From 01-FULL-43-15b sp964472675 (GTDB taxonomy: Bacteria; Patescibacteriota; Microgenomatia; UBA8517; UBA10165): 25,893 nucleotides of DNA. The number at the start of each line of letters is the position of its first letter. Within the stretch, counting starts at the first letter, position 1. The stretch covers positions 1-25,893 of the forward strand of contig CAYYLO010000014.1 in the NCBI GenBank assembly GCA_964472675.1, given 5' to 3'. Below, piece by piece: positions 7,579-14,761 of the stretch. The notes beneath the pieces were generated by a model, which saw nothing but the letters and a program-made list of their open reading frames with translations, had not been told where the DNA came from and made no database searches. A program made the position numbers and the translations under genes.

Positions 7579-7911
7579 ATGAATCAAACAGACTTGGCAG
7601 CGTTAACCATTTATCATGATCTTTTAACCACCCTTCGGGAGAGGGGTTATACTGAAAGTGAGGCGGCAGAAATTTTTGCAAATTTGACTGCCCAGGCTGA
7701 GATGGAAGTTGTTGAGGAGTTAATTTCAAAACTTACAGATGAACAACTGGCAAGGCTTCGGGACTTGCCTGAAAACGCAACGGGTGAGGAAATAGCAAGT
7801 CAAATGGAAATAGGAGGCGAGGAAGTGGATGCGATAAGGGCACAAAAAGTAACCAAGCTCCTTTCAGAACTTGCTCCTGTTGTTGATGCTAATGACGATC
7901 AGATTGTGTAA
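7579..7911 (+). CDS. Small acidic helical protein, possibly DUF5663-like
   Basis: 110 residues, with no signal peptide or membrane segment. The sequence is acidic and predicted to be all-helical. The central part (AAEIFANLTAQAEMEVVEELISKLTDEQLARLRDL) resembles the short helical bundle of uncharacterised DUF5663-type proteins seen in CPR genomes; that assignment is from memory and tentative. It starts one base after the preceding stop codon with a strong GGAGG site. Being wedged between the alanine-rich protein and the ATPase suggests that it is a small partner or adaptor of that system. No catalytic motif is visible. Confidence 0.75.
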   Translation: MNQTDLAALTIYHDLLTTLRERGYTESEAAEIFANLTAQAEMEVVEELISKLTDEQLARLRDLPENATGEEIASQMEIGGEEVDAIRAQKVTKLLSELAPVVDANDDQIV

Positions 7912-7951
7912 AAACCCCAAATCTCCCCCAAACCCGATCATTTTTTTATGT

Positions 7952-7957
7952 TAAAAT
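7952..7957 (+). promoter_or_regulatory. Possible extended -10 element before the VirD4-like gene
   Basis: TGTTAAAAT gives a TGn-TAAAAT extended -10 just 11 bases before the ATG at 7969. No good -35 is visible. Transcription would begin near 7964, leaving almost no leader. The 57-base gap between the genes has no Shine-Dalgarno site. A T-run at 7941-7947 lacks a preceding hairpin, so it is not called a terminator. Confidence 0.35.
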
Positions 7958-7968
7958 ACTGAGTTAGA

Positions 7969-10545
7969 ATGTCACTGCATACGGTCGAGATCCGACCTGA
8001 TCGTGGCTCAGAAAATACTCCGGAGGCTGCCTCTCAAATTTTCTCAAGCCTCGCAAGTATAAAATCTTCTTTTTTTACGCGCCTTTTCGGGCGGGAGGAG
8101 CCGATTGTCTTTGAAATTCTTTCATATGAGCAAAAGACTCATTTTTTAGCGCATTTCCCGCAGGATTTATCAGCTTATATTGAAAGCCAAATTGCCGCTC
8201 AATATCCAAAAGCAAGCATTGTTGCCTCAACCGATCCTTTAATGTCACGGATCGAGGGGAAACAGCTTTCATATGGAGAGCTTAAACTTTCATCAACTCA
8301 TTATTATCCTTTAAAAACCTGGCGTGATTTTGCGGATTCTGATCCTTTATCGGCAGTTTTAGGAGGGATGACTAAACTTGACGAGGGAGAGGTTTTGCTA
8401 GTTCAGGTAATTGTTTTGCCCGCTGGAAACTGGAGAAATGCCGGCGCAAGGGCAATCTCCAACGGAATTGTCGGGCCGGATGGGGTTAAAAAAGCCCACC
8501 CGAAGGCAGCGTTAATTGAAAAAAAGCTTGCCCAAAATGGATTTCGCGTTGCTGTCAGGCTTTTGTCTGCCTCAAACGATGAGAAAAAAAGCAAGCAACT
8601 GGTTTCTTCCCTGGCCGGGTCATTTGGAGCTTTAACTTTAGGAGAGAGCAATTCTCTGGTTTTTTCGCGTCCGCTTTTTTATCAGCAGAAAGGTTTTTTG
8701 CAGTCTATTCTATACCGGACCGCTCAATTTATACCTAGCAACCACTATTTTACAGTTGACGAGCTGGCAACAGTTTTCCATCTGCCCAATCTTGACCTGT
8801 CAGAGATAAAGAATGTTTCCTGGGGAGGGTCTTTGATGGGCGAGCCGCCTGATACTTTGCCTACTGGTATTGCCGACACAGCAGAAGAAAGGACAAAAAT
8901 AAACTTTTTTGCCAAAACCGAGTTTAAAAACCAGATGGTTAACTTTGGTATAAAAAAGATTGACCGAAGGCGGCACGTTTATATAGTTGGAAAATCCGGC
9001 ACCGGTAAATCGACACTGATTGCCAACATGGCCATAAACGACATGATCAACGGTGAAGGGCTGGCTGTTGTTGACCCTCACGGAGACTTGTCAGAAATTA
9101 TTTTAAATTATGTACCTTCGTACCGCATAAATGATATTGTTTATTTGGATGCTGCCGGAGCTTCAAAGCGGCCTTTCCGTATGAACCTTTTTGAGGTCAA
9201 AAACCCTGAACAGGGAGAACTTGTCGCATCAGGCATAGTTTCAATTTTCCAAAAACTTTACGGCTACTCATGGGGGCCACGTTTGGAATACATTTTGAGA
9301 AATTCAATTCTTACCCTTGTGGGCAGGCCGGATTCAACGCTGGTTGATGTTCCCCGTTTGCTCACTGACCGCAAATTTAGGCAAAAAATTGTTTCAACGA
9401 TGGACGATTTTGTTTTGAAAAACTTCTGGGAAAACGAGTTTGAAAAGATGAATGATAAGTTGCAAACCGAGGCTATTTCTCCAATTTTAAACAAAGTTGG
9501 GCAATTCGTTTCTTCGCAAACAATAAGAGAGATTATCGGTTATCCGCAGTCAACAATTGATATGGAGGAGGCTATGAATTCTGGGAAGATTGTTATCTTG
9601 AATCTTTCTCAAGGGCGGCTTGGAGAAGACAATGCCGCGCTTCTTGGGGCAATGATTATTACCAAAATTCAACTTGCGGCTATGAATCGGGCAGCAATTG
9701 CCGAAGAAGCCCGACGCGATTTTTACCTTTATGTTGACGAATTCCAGAACTTTGCAACTAATTCTTTCGTTAAGATATTGTCTGAGGCAAGAAAGTACCG
9801 CTTAGACCTGACTGTTGCAAACCAGTATATTGGCCAAGTGCCGGAAGAAGTTCAACATGCGATTTTTGGCAATGTTGGTACGCTAATGGCGTTTTTAGTT
9901 GGCGCACAAGATGCTCAAATTTTAGCCCGTGAGTTTGGGCAGGTTTATAAAGAAGAAGATATGGTAGGTTTGGATAATTTCCAAATTATCACAAAGATTG
10001 CAATTGACGGCAAGACATCAAGACCGTTCTTTGCCTATACGCTTCCTTTGCCTGAAAACAAAGCTGACAATCGGGAGCAGGTTATACAGTCTTCGCAGGA
10101 TAAATATACAAAAAGCGCGGGGGAGGGGGCAGCCTACACTCCGGCTCCTGAGCCGAGCATTTTAATGCAGCCCAGGCCTCCTCAACAACAAGCCCAGCGT
10201 CAACCTATTCAACACAGGCCGGCTCAAGTGCAAGTCCAGCAGCATCAACAAAATGTCATTCCCGCGGAAGCGGGGACCGATACAAATATGGATTTCAGGT
10301 CAAAGCTTGGAATGACACAGGGTGGTGGGCAGTCAGGCGGGCAAATGGGGGATGGCCAATACAAAAAAAGGAGAAGACGCAGGCGGCGGCATGGCCGCGG
10401 TGGCCAACAAAATTTCCAACAGCAGAGTGGTCAGAATGTGCCCAACAGCGTGCAGCAGTTTCAACCCGGGGAGCAGCCTCAAACGCCTGTCCAACAGTCC
10501 CAGCAACCTCCCAAACCCGATGAGGGAACAGTATATAAGGGATAA
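7969..10545 (+). CDS. VirD4/TraG/HerA-like AAA+ translocation ATPase
   Basis: 858 residues. An N-terminal domain of about 300 residues does not match any family I know well and has no clear membrane helices. It is followed by a type IV coupling protein/HerA-like motor: Walker A GKSGTGKST (341-349), the VDPHGD motif (368-373) and Walker B YLYVDEF (586-592, Asp590/Glu591). NQYIGQVPEEVQHAIFGNVG (618-637) matches the sensor region of this family. The C-terminal tail (about 710-858) is Gln/Pro-rich and carries a run of basic residues (KKRRRRRRRHGRG, 799-811) suited to nucleic acid binding. Residues 762-783 are encoded by a dispersed repeat element. Canonical VirD4 proteins have N-terminal membrane helices; their lack here suggests a soluble motor or one recruited through a partner. 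Family knowledge points to DNA (or protein-DNA) pumping; the true substrate is unknown. Confidence 0.85.
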   Translation: MSLHTVEIRPDRGSENTPEAASQIFSSLASIKSSFFTRLFGREEPIVFEILSYEQKTHFLAHFPQDLSAYIESQIAAQYPKASIVASTDPLMSRIEGKQLSYGELKLSSTHYYPLKTWRDFADSDPLSAVLGGMTKLDEGEVLLVQVIVLPAGNWRNAGARAISNGIVGPDGVKKAHPKAALIEKKLAQNGFRVAVRLLSASNDEKKSKQLVSSLAGSFGALTLGESNSLVFSRPLFYQQKGFLQSILYRTAQFIPSNHYFTVDELATVFHLPNLDLSEIKNVSWGGSLMGEPPDTLPTGIADTAEERTKINFFAKTEFKNQMVNFGIKKIDRRRHVYIVGKSGTGKSTLIANMAINDMINGEGLAVVDPHGDLSEIILNYVPSYRINDIVYLDAAGASKRPFRMNLFEVKNPEQGELVASGIVSIFQKLYGYSWGPRLEYILRNSILTLVGRPDSTLVDVPRLLTDRKFRQKIVSTMDDFVLKNFWENEFEKMNDKLQTEAISPILNKVGQFVSSQTIREIIGYPQSTIDMEEAMNSGKIVILNLSQGRLGEDNAALLGAMIITKIQLAAMNRAAIAEEARRDFYLYVDEFQNFATNSFVKILSEARKYRLDLTVANQYIGQVPEEVQHAIFGNVGTLMAFLVGAQDAQILAREFGQVYKEEDMVGLDNFQIITKIAIDGKTSRPFFAYTLPLPENKADNREQVIQSSQDKYTKSAGEGAAYTPAPEPSILMQPRPPQQQAQRQPIQHRPAQVQVQQHQQNVIPAEAGTDTNMDFRSKLGMTQGGGQSGGQMGDGQYKKRRRRRRRHGRGGQQNFQQQSGQNVPNSVQQFQPGEQPQTPVQQSQQPPKPDEGTVYKG
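10254..10317 (+). repeat. TGTCATTCC-family inverted-repeat element inserted in frame in the ATPase tail
   Basis: Perfect 9-base inverted termini, TGTCATTCC (10254-10262) and GGAATGACA (10309-10317). The element is 64 bases long and is read through as NVIPAEAG...SKLGMT. It belongs to the same family as the copies at 10597-10692 and 19520-19592. Its position in a low-complexity Gln-rich tail explains how the insertion is tolerated. Confidence 0.8.
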
Positions 10546-10596
10546 ATTGCGAGTCCGAGCGCGTACGGAACAAAGTGCGAAGCAATCTTGATAGAC

Positions 10597-10692
10597 TGTC
10601 ATTCCGCACTTGATGCAGAATCTATTCATAACGAAGTTTGAAGAGGAATTCAGATTTCTTATATATAGTTTCCCACTTCCGTGGGAATGACA
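10597..10692. repeat. TGTCATTCC-family inverted-repeat element
   Basis: Perfect 9-base termini, TGTCATTCC (10597-10605) and GGAATGACA (10684-10692), with an internal CCCAC-TTCC-GTGGG hairpin near the right end. It lies in the 375-base gap between the ATPase and murC. That gap holds repeats, a promoter-like -10 and no gene that I can support. Confidence 0.8.
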
Positions 10693-10762
10693 TGTTTGGA
10701 TCCCTGCCCGCTTCGCCCGCTCCTAGCGTGGCTTCGCGAGGCGAGCCTATGCAGGGATGACA
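10693..10762. repeat. Second inverted-repeat element adjoining the first
   Basis: Ends in TGACA (10758-10762) and contains the inverted pair ATCCCTGC (10700-10707) and GCAGGGAT (10751-10758), with GC-rich inner arms. It directly abuts the preceding element, giving a tandem of two related but not identical units. Confidence 0.65.
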
Positions 10763-10827
10763 AAGGGCCAGGAAGCCGAAAGGCAGAATCCAGTTGTCCC
10801 ACTTTGGTGTTAATAGTGGTGTTCGGG

Positions 10828-10836
10828 TGATATAAT
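10828..10836 (+). promoter_or_regulatory. Extended -10 promoter element upstream of murC
   Basis: TGATATAAT is a perfect TGn-TATAAT extended -10. No strong -35 is present at the usual distance. Transcription would begin near 10843 and the 5' leader would include the double-hairpin repeat at 10866-10914 before the murC ATG. Confidence 0.5.
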
Positions 10837-10865
10837 TATGGGCACAGTAAGCCTCTCACAGCTTC

Positions 10866-10914
10866 TGTCACTCTGGCTTGGCCAGAGTCTGATTCTGGCG
10901 TCCCCAGAATGACA
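10866..10914 (+). repeat. Double-hairpin inverted-repeat element in the murC leader
   Basis: TGTCA at the left (10866) and TGACA at the right (10914). Two stems: CTCTGGC-TTG-GCCAGAG (10871-10887) and ATTCTGG-CGTCC-CCAGAAT (10892-10910). It ends six bases before the murC start codon, so if transcribed it would place structured RNA right at the translation start. Confidence 0.8.
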
Positions 10915-10920
10915 TAATAT

Positions 10921-12324
10921 ATGACTTCAATTTCTCCACTGCACGCAAAACACATCCATTTTGTGGGGCTAAAAGGTGTAGGCATGACAGCTCTGGCTTT
11001 ATGTGCCAAAGACTTAAGTGTTCGCGTGACGGGATCTGACTTGGAAGAAGTTTTTGTAACCGATGAAACTCTCAAAAAGCACGGGATACTATGGGTGACA
11101 GGGTTCCACCCTGTCAATATCGAGGCGGATGTGGATTTAGTGATTACAACGGGTGCGCATGGAGGCTTAAATAACCCTGAGGTAATTGCTGCGCGCGACA
11201 AGGGTATTCCCGTTTTGACCCATGCCGAAGCTTTGGGAGAATTTACTCGCGGTAAGGATCTGATAACTGTTGCGGGTGTAGGCGGGAAAACCACAACCGC
11301 TTCAATGGTTTCTACGCTTTTGTCTGTTGCCGGGAGGCATCCTTCTTTTGCGGTTGGCGTAGGTGACATCAAAGTTCTAGGGACTCCTGGAAGATATGAC
11401 AAAGAAGGCCGCGAGTTTGTGACCGAAGCAGATGAATTTGCTATTTCTCCAGGAATTGACAACCGCCCCCGTTTCACTTACCAAAATCCTAAAGTTTTAA
11501 TTATTCCAAATATTGAGCATGACCACCCGGATATTTACCCGACTTTTGAAGATGCGAAACGTGTTTTTTTAGAATTTATTAATCGGGTTCCCAAAGATGG
11601 TTTGCTTATTGCGTGCATTGACAATGCAAACGTGCGCAAATTAACCAAACAAACGCATGTTCCTGTGCGAACGTATGGATTTTCGGAGGGTGCAGACTAC
11701 AGAATAGAGAAGCTGGAAGTGGGAGGTGGAAAATTGGATTTTGAAGTGGGAAGTGGAAGATACACACTGAAAGTGCCAGGGAGGTTTAACGTTTTGAACG
11801 CAACTGCTGCGATTGTAGCTGGCGAATTCTTGGGTGTGACCAAGCCAGACTTGGTCAAAGGAATTGAGGCATATGCCGGGTGCAAGCGGCGGATTGAAAA
11901 AGTTGGGGAAGTAAACGGAATTGCAGTTTGGGATGATTATGCCCACCATCCAACCGAGATACAGGCAGTTTTAACAGCTCTTCGTGATTGGTATCCTGGC
12001 AGGCGGCTTGTGGCGGTTTTTCAGCCGCATACCTATTCGCGGACTAAAGTATTGTTTGAAGATTTTGCCAGGTCATTTGAAAAAACAGACAAAGTTATAA
12101 TTATGGATATTTATGCCTCAGCCCGCGAGACTGATACTTTAAGTGTTGATTCAGAAAAACTGGCGGCGGAGGTTTCTAAACATCATCAAAATGTGGTTTA
12201 TACAGGCACTCAAGAAAAGACTATCAAACACCTTGTTTCCAACGCACATAATGGGGATGTAATTGTTACACTTGGTGCAGGAGATATTTTCCATATGCAC
12301 TACAAGTTATTGAAAAGGTTGTAA
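10921..12324 (+). CDS. murC: UDP-N-acetylmuramate--L-alanine ligase
   Basis: 467 residues. Joins L-alanine (or glycine or serine in some lineages) to UDP-MurNAc in the cytoplasm using ATP. The N-terminal Rossmann motif is HFVGLKGVGMTALA (13-26). The ATP-binding loop is GVGGKTTTAS (119-128), where the usual MurC has GTHGKTTT. EAD (169-171) and NIEHDHPD (197-204) lie in the central domain. The C-terminal signature is DDYAHHPTEI (338-347). The length is normal for the family. The ATG at 10921 has no Shine-Dalgarno site and follows a repeat element by six bases. Residues 264-285 contain a short internally repetitive stretch (EVGGGKLDFEVGSGR). The next gene, murB, is separated only by another repeat element. 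Confidence 0.95.
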   Translation: MTSISPLHAKHIHFVGLKGVGMTALALCAKDLSVRVTGSDLEEVFVTDETLKKHGILWVTGFHPVNIEADVDLVITTGAHGGLNNPEVIAARDKGIPVLTHAEALGEFTRGKDLITVAGVGGKTTTASMVSTLLSVAGRHPSFAVGVGDIKVLGTPGRYDKEGREFVTEADEFAISPGIDNRPRFTYQNPKVLIIPNIEHDHPDIYPTFEDAKRVFLEFINRVPKDGLLIACIDNANVRKLTKQTHVPVRTYGFSEGADYRIEKLEVGGGKLDFEVGSGRYTLKVPGRFNVLNATAAIVAGEFLGVTKPDLVKGIEAYAGCKRRIEKVGEVNGIAVWDDYAHHPTEIQAVLTALRDWYPGRRLVAVFQPHTYSRTKVLFEDFARSFEKTDKVIIMDIYASARETDTLSVDSEKLAAEVSKHHQNVVYTGTQEKTIKHLVSNAHNGDVIVTLGAGDIFHMHYKLLKRL

Positions 12325-12325
12325 C

Positions 12326-12391
12326 TGTCACTCTGGCTTGACCAGAGTCGATTCTGGCGTCCCCCGCTCTGGCGGGGTCCCCAGAATGACA
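12326..12391 (+). repeat. Hairpin-rich inverted-repeat element filling the murC-murB gap
   Basis: Starts TGTCA at 12326, one base after the murC stop, and ends TGACA at 12391, four bases before the murB ATG. It contains CTCTGG/CCAGAG and ATTCTGG/CCAGAAT arms plus an inner CCCCGC-TCTG-GCGGGG hairpin that the 10866-10914 copy lacks. Otherwise the two copies are closely related. Confidence 0.85.
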
Positions 12392-12395
12392 CGCT

Positions 12396-13358
12396 ATGAA
12401 AATTCAAGAAAACATACAACTTGCGCCGTATACAAAATTGGGGATCGGGGGACCGGCCGGATATTTTGTTGAGGCGACAAGCATTGACGAATTAAAAGAG
12501 GCGGCCAATTGGGCAAAAGAGAAAAATTTAGAGTATATGGTTATTGGGGAGGGAAGCAATTTGCTGGTTAGCGACGAGGGGTTTAACGGGTTAATTATTA
12601 AAATTGGTTTTAGCGGAATAGTGGAAGACGGAGACAAAGTGAGAGTTAGAGCCGGAACACCTTTGCAGGAATTTGTTGATTACACAATTGAACACGGGTT
12701 GGACGGGGTAAGTACTATGAGTGGAATACCAGGTAGTGTTGGAGGCGCGCTTTATGGCAGCGCCGGAGCATACGGGGATAACATCCGCGACCACTTAAAA
12801 AGCGTATTTTATTTGGACGGTGATAATGTCAAGACTTTGACCAGAGATGAGTTTGAGACAGGCTACCGCGATAGTATTTTTAAGCGTAATAAAAAGTTAA
12901 TTATATTAGAAGCTGAGTTTGGAGAATTTGCAAAGTCTGATCCAGACGAGCTAAAAAAAGAAGCAGAAAGAATTTTAGAAACTAGAAACAGTAAATACCC
13001 GCAGAGTATAAAGTGCCCGGGCAGTTTTTTTAAAAATGTTGTTTTAGAGGATCTTTCAGTTGAGCAAAAAGATAAGGTCAACAGTGCTTTATTAGATTTT
13101 GGCAAGGATATAGCTGTTTTGGAAAAGTTTGGTAAAATCCCGGCAGGAGCTTTAATTGAAATCCTGGGCGGTAAGGGTGATCGGATTGGGCAAATTCAAA
13201 TTACCTTAAACCACGCAAATACATTTGAAAATTTAGGCGGAGGGCAGGCTTCGGACTTTTTTCAACTTGCTAAGAAGTGGAAAAATAAAGTAAAGGAGAA
13301 ATTTGGGATAACACTTGAGCCGGAAGTACAATTGGTGGGATTTGAGGAAAACATATGA
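12396..13358 (+). CDS. murB: UDP-N-acetylenolpyruvoylglucosamine reductase
   Basis: 320 residues. Uses NADPH and FAD to reduce UDP-GlcNAc-enolpyruvate to UDP-MurNAc, following MurA. FAD-domain motifs are GEGSNLLVSD (51-60) and SGIPGSVGGALYGSAGAYG (109-127). The substrate-domain motif YRDS (157-160) is followed by CPGSFFKN (207-214), carrying the proton-donor serine (Ser210). EPEVQLVG near the end carries the conserved glutamate (308-310). This looks like a type II MurB because it keeps SGIPGSVGG and the shorter C-terminal domain; that subtype is inference. It starts four bases after a repeat element and has no Shine-Dalgarno site. Confidence 0.94.
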   Translation: MKIQENIQLAPYTKLGIGGPAGYFVEATSIDELKEAANWAKEKNLEYMVIGEGSNLLVSDEGFNGLIIKIGFSGIVEDGDKVRVRAGTPLQEFVDYTIEHGLDGVSTMSGIPGSVGGALYGSAGAYGDNIRDHLKSVFYLDGDNVKTLTRDEFETGYRDSIFKRNKKLIILEAEFGEFAKSDPDELKKEAERILETRNSKYPQSIKCPGSFFKNVVLEDLSVEQKDKVNSALLDFGKDIAVLEKFGKIPAGALIEILGGKGDRIGQIQITLNHANTFENLGGGQASDFFQLAKKWKNKVKEKFGITLEPEVQLVGFEENI

Positions 13359-13367
13359 AATCACAAA

Positions 13368-13414
13368 CACCAAGATACAAACAAGTTCCAAGAAACAAGC
13401 ACCAAGATACAAAC
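13368..13414 (+). repeat. Dispersed repeat with 15-base direct repeats at the murB-murD junction
   Basis: CACCAAGATACAAAC occurs at 13368-13382 and again at 13400-13414, in a strand almost free of T. The style (AAGTTCCAAGAAACAAG between the two) is that of a known dispersed bacterial repeat, distinct from the TGTCATTC family. It fills the gap between the murB stop and the murD ATG. The murD frame stays open back through it to 13315, which could mislead start calling. Confidence 0.65.
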
Positions 13415-13434
13415 TATTTTGGAATTTCTATTTT

Positions 13435-14736
13435 ATGCATTATTCACCATATTCGATAGCTATTTTAGGTTTTGGAGTTGAAGGGCAGGACGCGGCCAGG
13501 TATTTTCTTGGACAAAAAAGTAAAAGTATAGTGGTTTTTGATAAGAAGCCACAAGAAGAGGTTGTGGGTAGCGGGTGGTGGGATACAGGTATGGAGTGGG
13601 TATGTGGTCCGGACTACTTGAAAGGCGGAATTAAAGGTTTTGACATAATTGTGAGATCACCTGGATTTTACAGGTATTTACCCGAAATTGTAGAAGCCGA
13701 AAAAGAGGGTGCAAAGATAACATCCAACACTATTTTATTTTTTGAAGAATCAGAGGCCAACATTATCGGGATAACCGGCACCAAAGGTAAAGGGACAACG
13801 GCGCAAATGTTAAAGCTTGCTTTGGAGGCAGGCGGTAAAAAAGTTTTGCTTATGGGAAATATCGGAACACCGATGTTGAATAGAATTGACGATGCTGATA
13901 CTTTCGACTGGGTAATTTTAGAATTGTCCTCATTTCAACTGATTGATCTTCCTTACAGTCCGCCCATTGCCGTTGTGACCAACATCAAAACGGATCATTT
14001 GAATTGGCACAAAGATAGGGAAGAATACGTAAACGCAAAAAAGAATTTGTGGACTCATCAAAAGCCGACGGATTGGGTGATTTTTAATAAGGATGACGAA
14101 ACCTCTGTGGAGTTGGCCAAAAACGCGCCTGGGCATGTGATTTGGTTTAATGCGGGAGATAGGGAAAGTAAGGTGAATTGGGAAAATTTGGGAGTGATAG
14201 GAAAACACAACATGGCAAATGCCAACGCTGCACTTACTACTGCTAAAGTTGCTGGCGTGGATGAAGTTTCTGCCCGTCAGGGAATTAGCAAATTTAAAGG
14301 TGCAGAGCACAGAATGGAATCTGTGGGGGCAATCGATGAAGTGGAGTATATCAACGACTCAGCAGCAACCACTCCGGAAGCAGCAATCGCGGCGCTTGAA
14401 TCTTTTGAGCAAACAAAAATCTTAATTGCAGGGGGATCCCTTAAAGGCGTCGCCTTTAAGGCATATGCCGAGGCTATAAAAGAAAATAAAGTTAAGGCGG
14501 TTTTTCTAATTGGTGAATCAGCAAAGAAGATTTACACAGATTTGCAAACTGCCGGATACAAAGGACAAATTTACACTGATTTTGAAGATATGGGAAGCAT
14601 TGTAAGAAAAGCGCACGAAATTGCGGAATCTGGAGATATGGTTTTATTATCCCCGGCTTGCGCGTCGTTTGGATTGTTCAAAGATTATAAAGACAGAGGT
14701 GAGAAATTTAAGGAAGAGATAAGAAATTTACGCTGA
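13435..14736 (+). CDS. murD: UDP-N-acetylmuramoylalanine--D-glutamate ligase
   Basis: 433 residues from this start, close to the usual 430-450. Adds D-glutamate to UDP-MurNAc-L-Ala. The Rossmann start SIAILGFGVEGQDAA begins at residue 7. The ATP loop is GTKGKGTT (115-122), differing from the common GTNGKTT. ELSSFQL (163-169), NIKTDHLNWH (183-192), EHRME (291-295) and NDSAATTP (307-314, where many MurDs have NDSKATN) follow. LLSPACASFG (404-413) with KDYKDRG (417-423) is the MurD C-terminal signature. The frame is open back to an ATG at 13315, but that would add 40 residues encoded by murB overlap and repeat DNA before the Rossmann fold, so 13435 is preferred. It ends with TGA, 25 bases before murA. 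Confidence 0.93.
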   Translation: MHYSPYSIAILGFGVEGQDAARYFLGQKSKSIVVFDKKPQEEVVGSGWWDTGMEWVCGPDYLKGGIKGFDIIVRSPGFYRYLPEIVEAEKEGAKITSNTILFFEESEANIIGITGTKGKGTTAQMLKLALEAGGKKVLLMGNIGTPMLNRIDDADTFDWVILELSSFQLIDLPYSPPIAVVTNIKTDHLNWHKDREEYVNAKKNLWTHQKPTDWVIFNKDDETSVELAKNAPGHVIWFNAGDRESKVNWENLGVIGKHNMANANAALTTAKVAGVDEVSARQGISKFKGAEHRMESVGAIDEVEYINDSAATTPEAAIAALESFEQTKILIAGGSLKGVAFKAYAEAIKENKVKAVFLIGESAKKIYTDLQTAGYKGQIYTDFEDMGSIVRKAHEIAESGDMVLLSPACASFGLFKDYKDRGEKFKEEIRNLR

Positions 14737-14761
14737 CACCTCGGGGGTGCAAGGCTGAAAT

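Noticed and set aside
7912..7968. Terminator between the small acidic gene and the ATPase gene
   Set aside because: There is a T-run but no stable hairpin before it.
10295..10629. Overlapping open frames on both strands at the ATPase 3' end
   Set aside because: Shadows of the Gln/Arg-rich tail and the following repeat; no family resemblance.
10838..10912. Possible 24-codon leader peptide just after the murC -10 element
   Set aside because: It runs through the repeat element, has no ribosome site and no attenuator-type codon run; likely chance.
10597..10914. CRISPR array
   Set aside because: The repeated units differ in length and internal sequence, have inverted termini, and lack regular spacers; no cas gene is present.
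10836..11477. Long antisense frame opposite murC
   Set aside because: Shadow of murC, which has all family motifs in the plus frame.
13315..13434. Upstream ATG for murD
   Set aside because: Would add 40 residues from murB overlap and repeat DNA in front of the Rossmann fold; from 13435 the protein has the normal MurD length.
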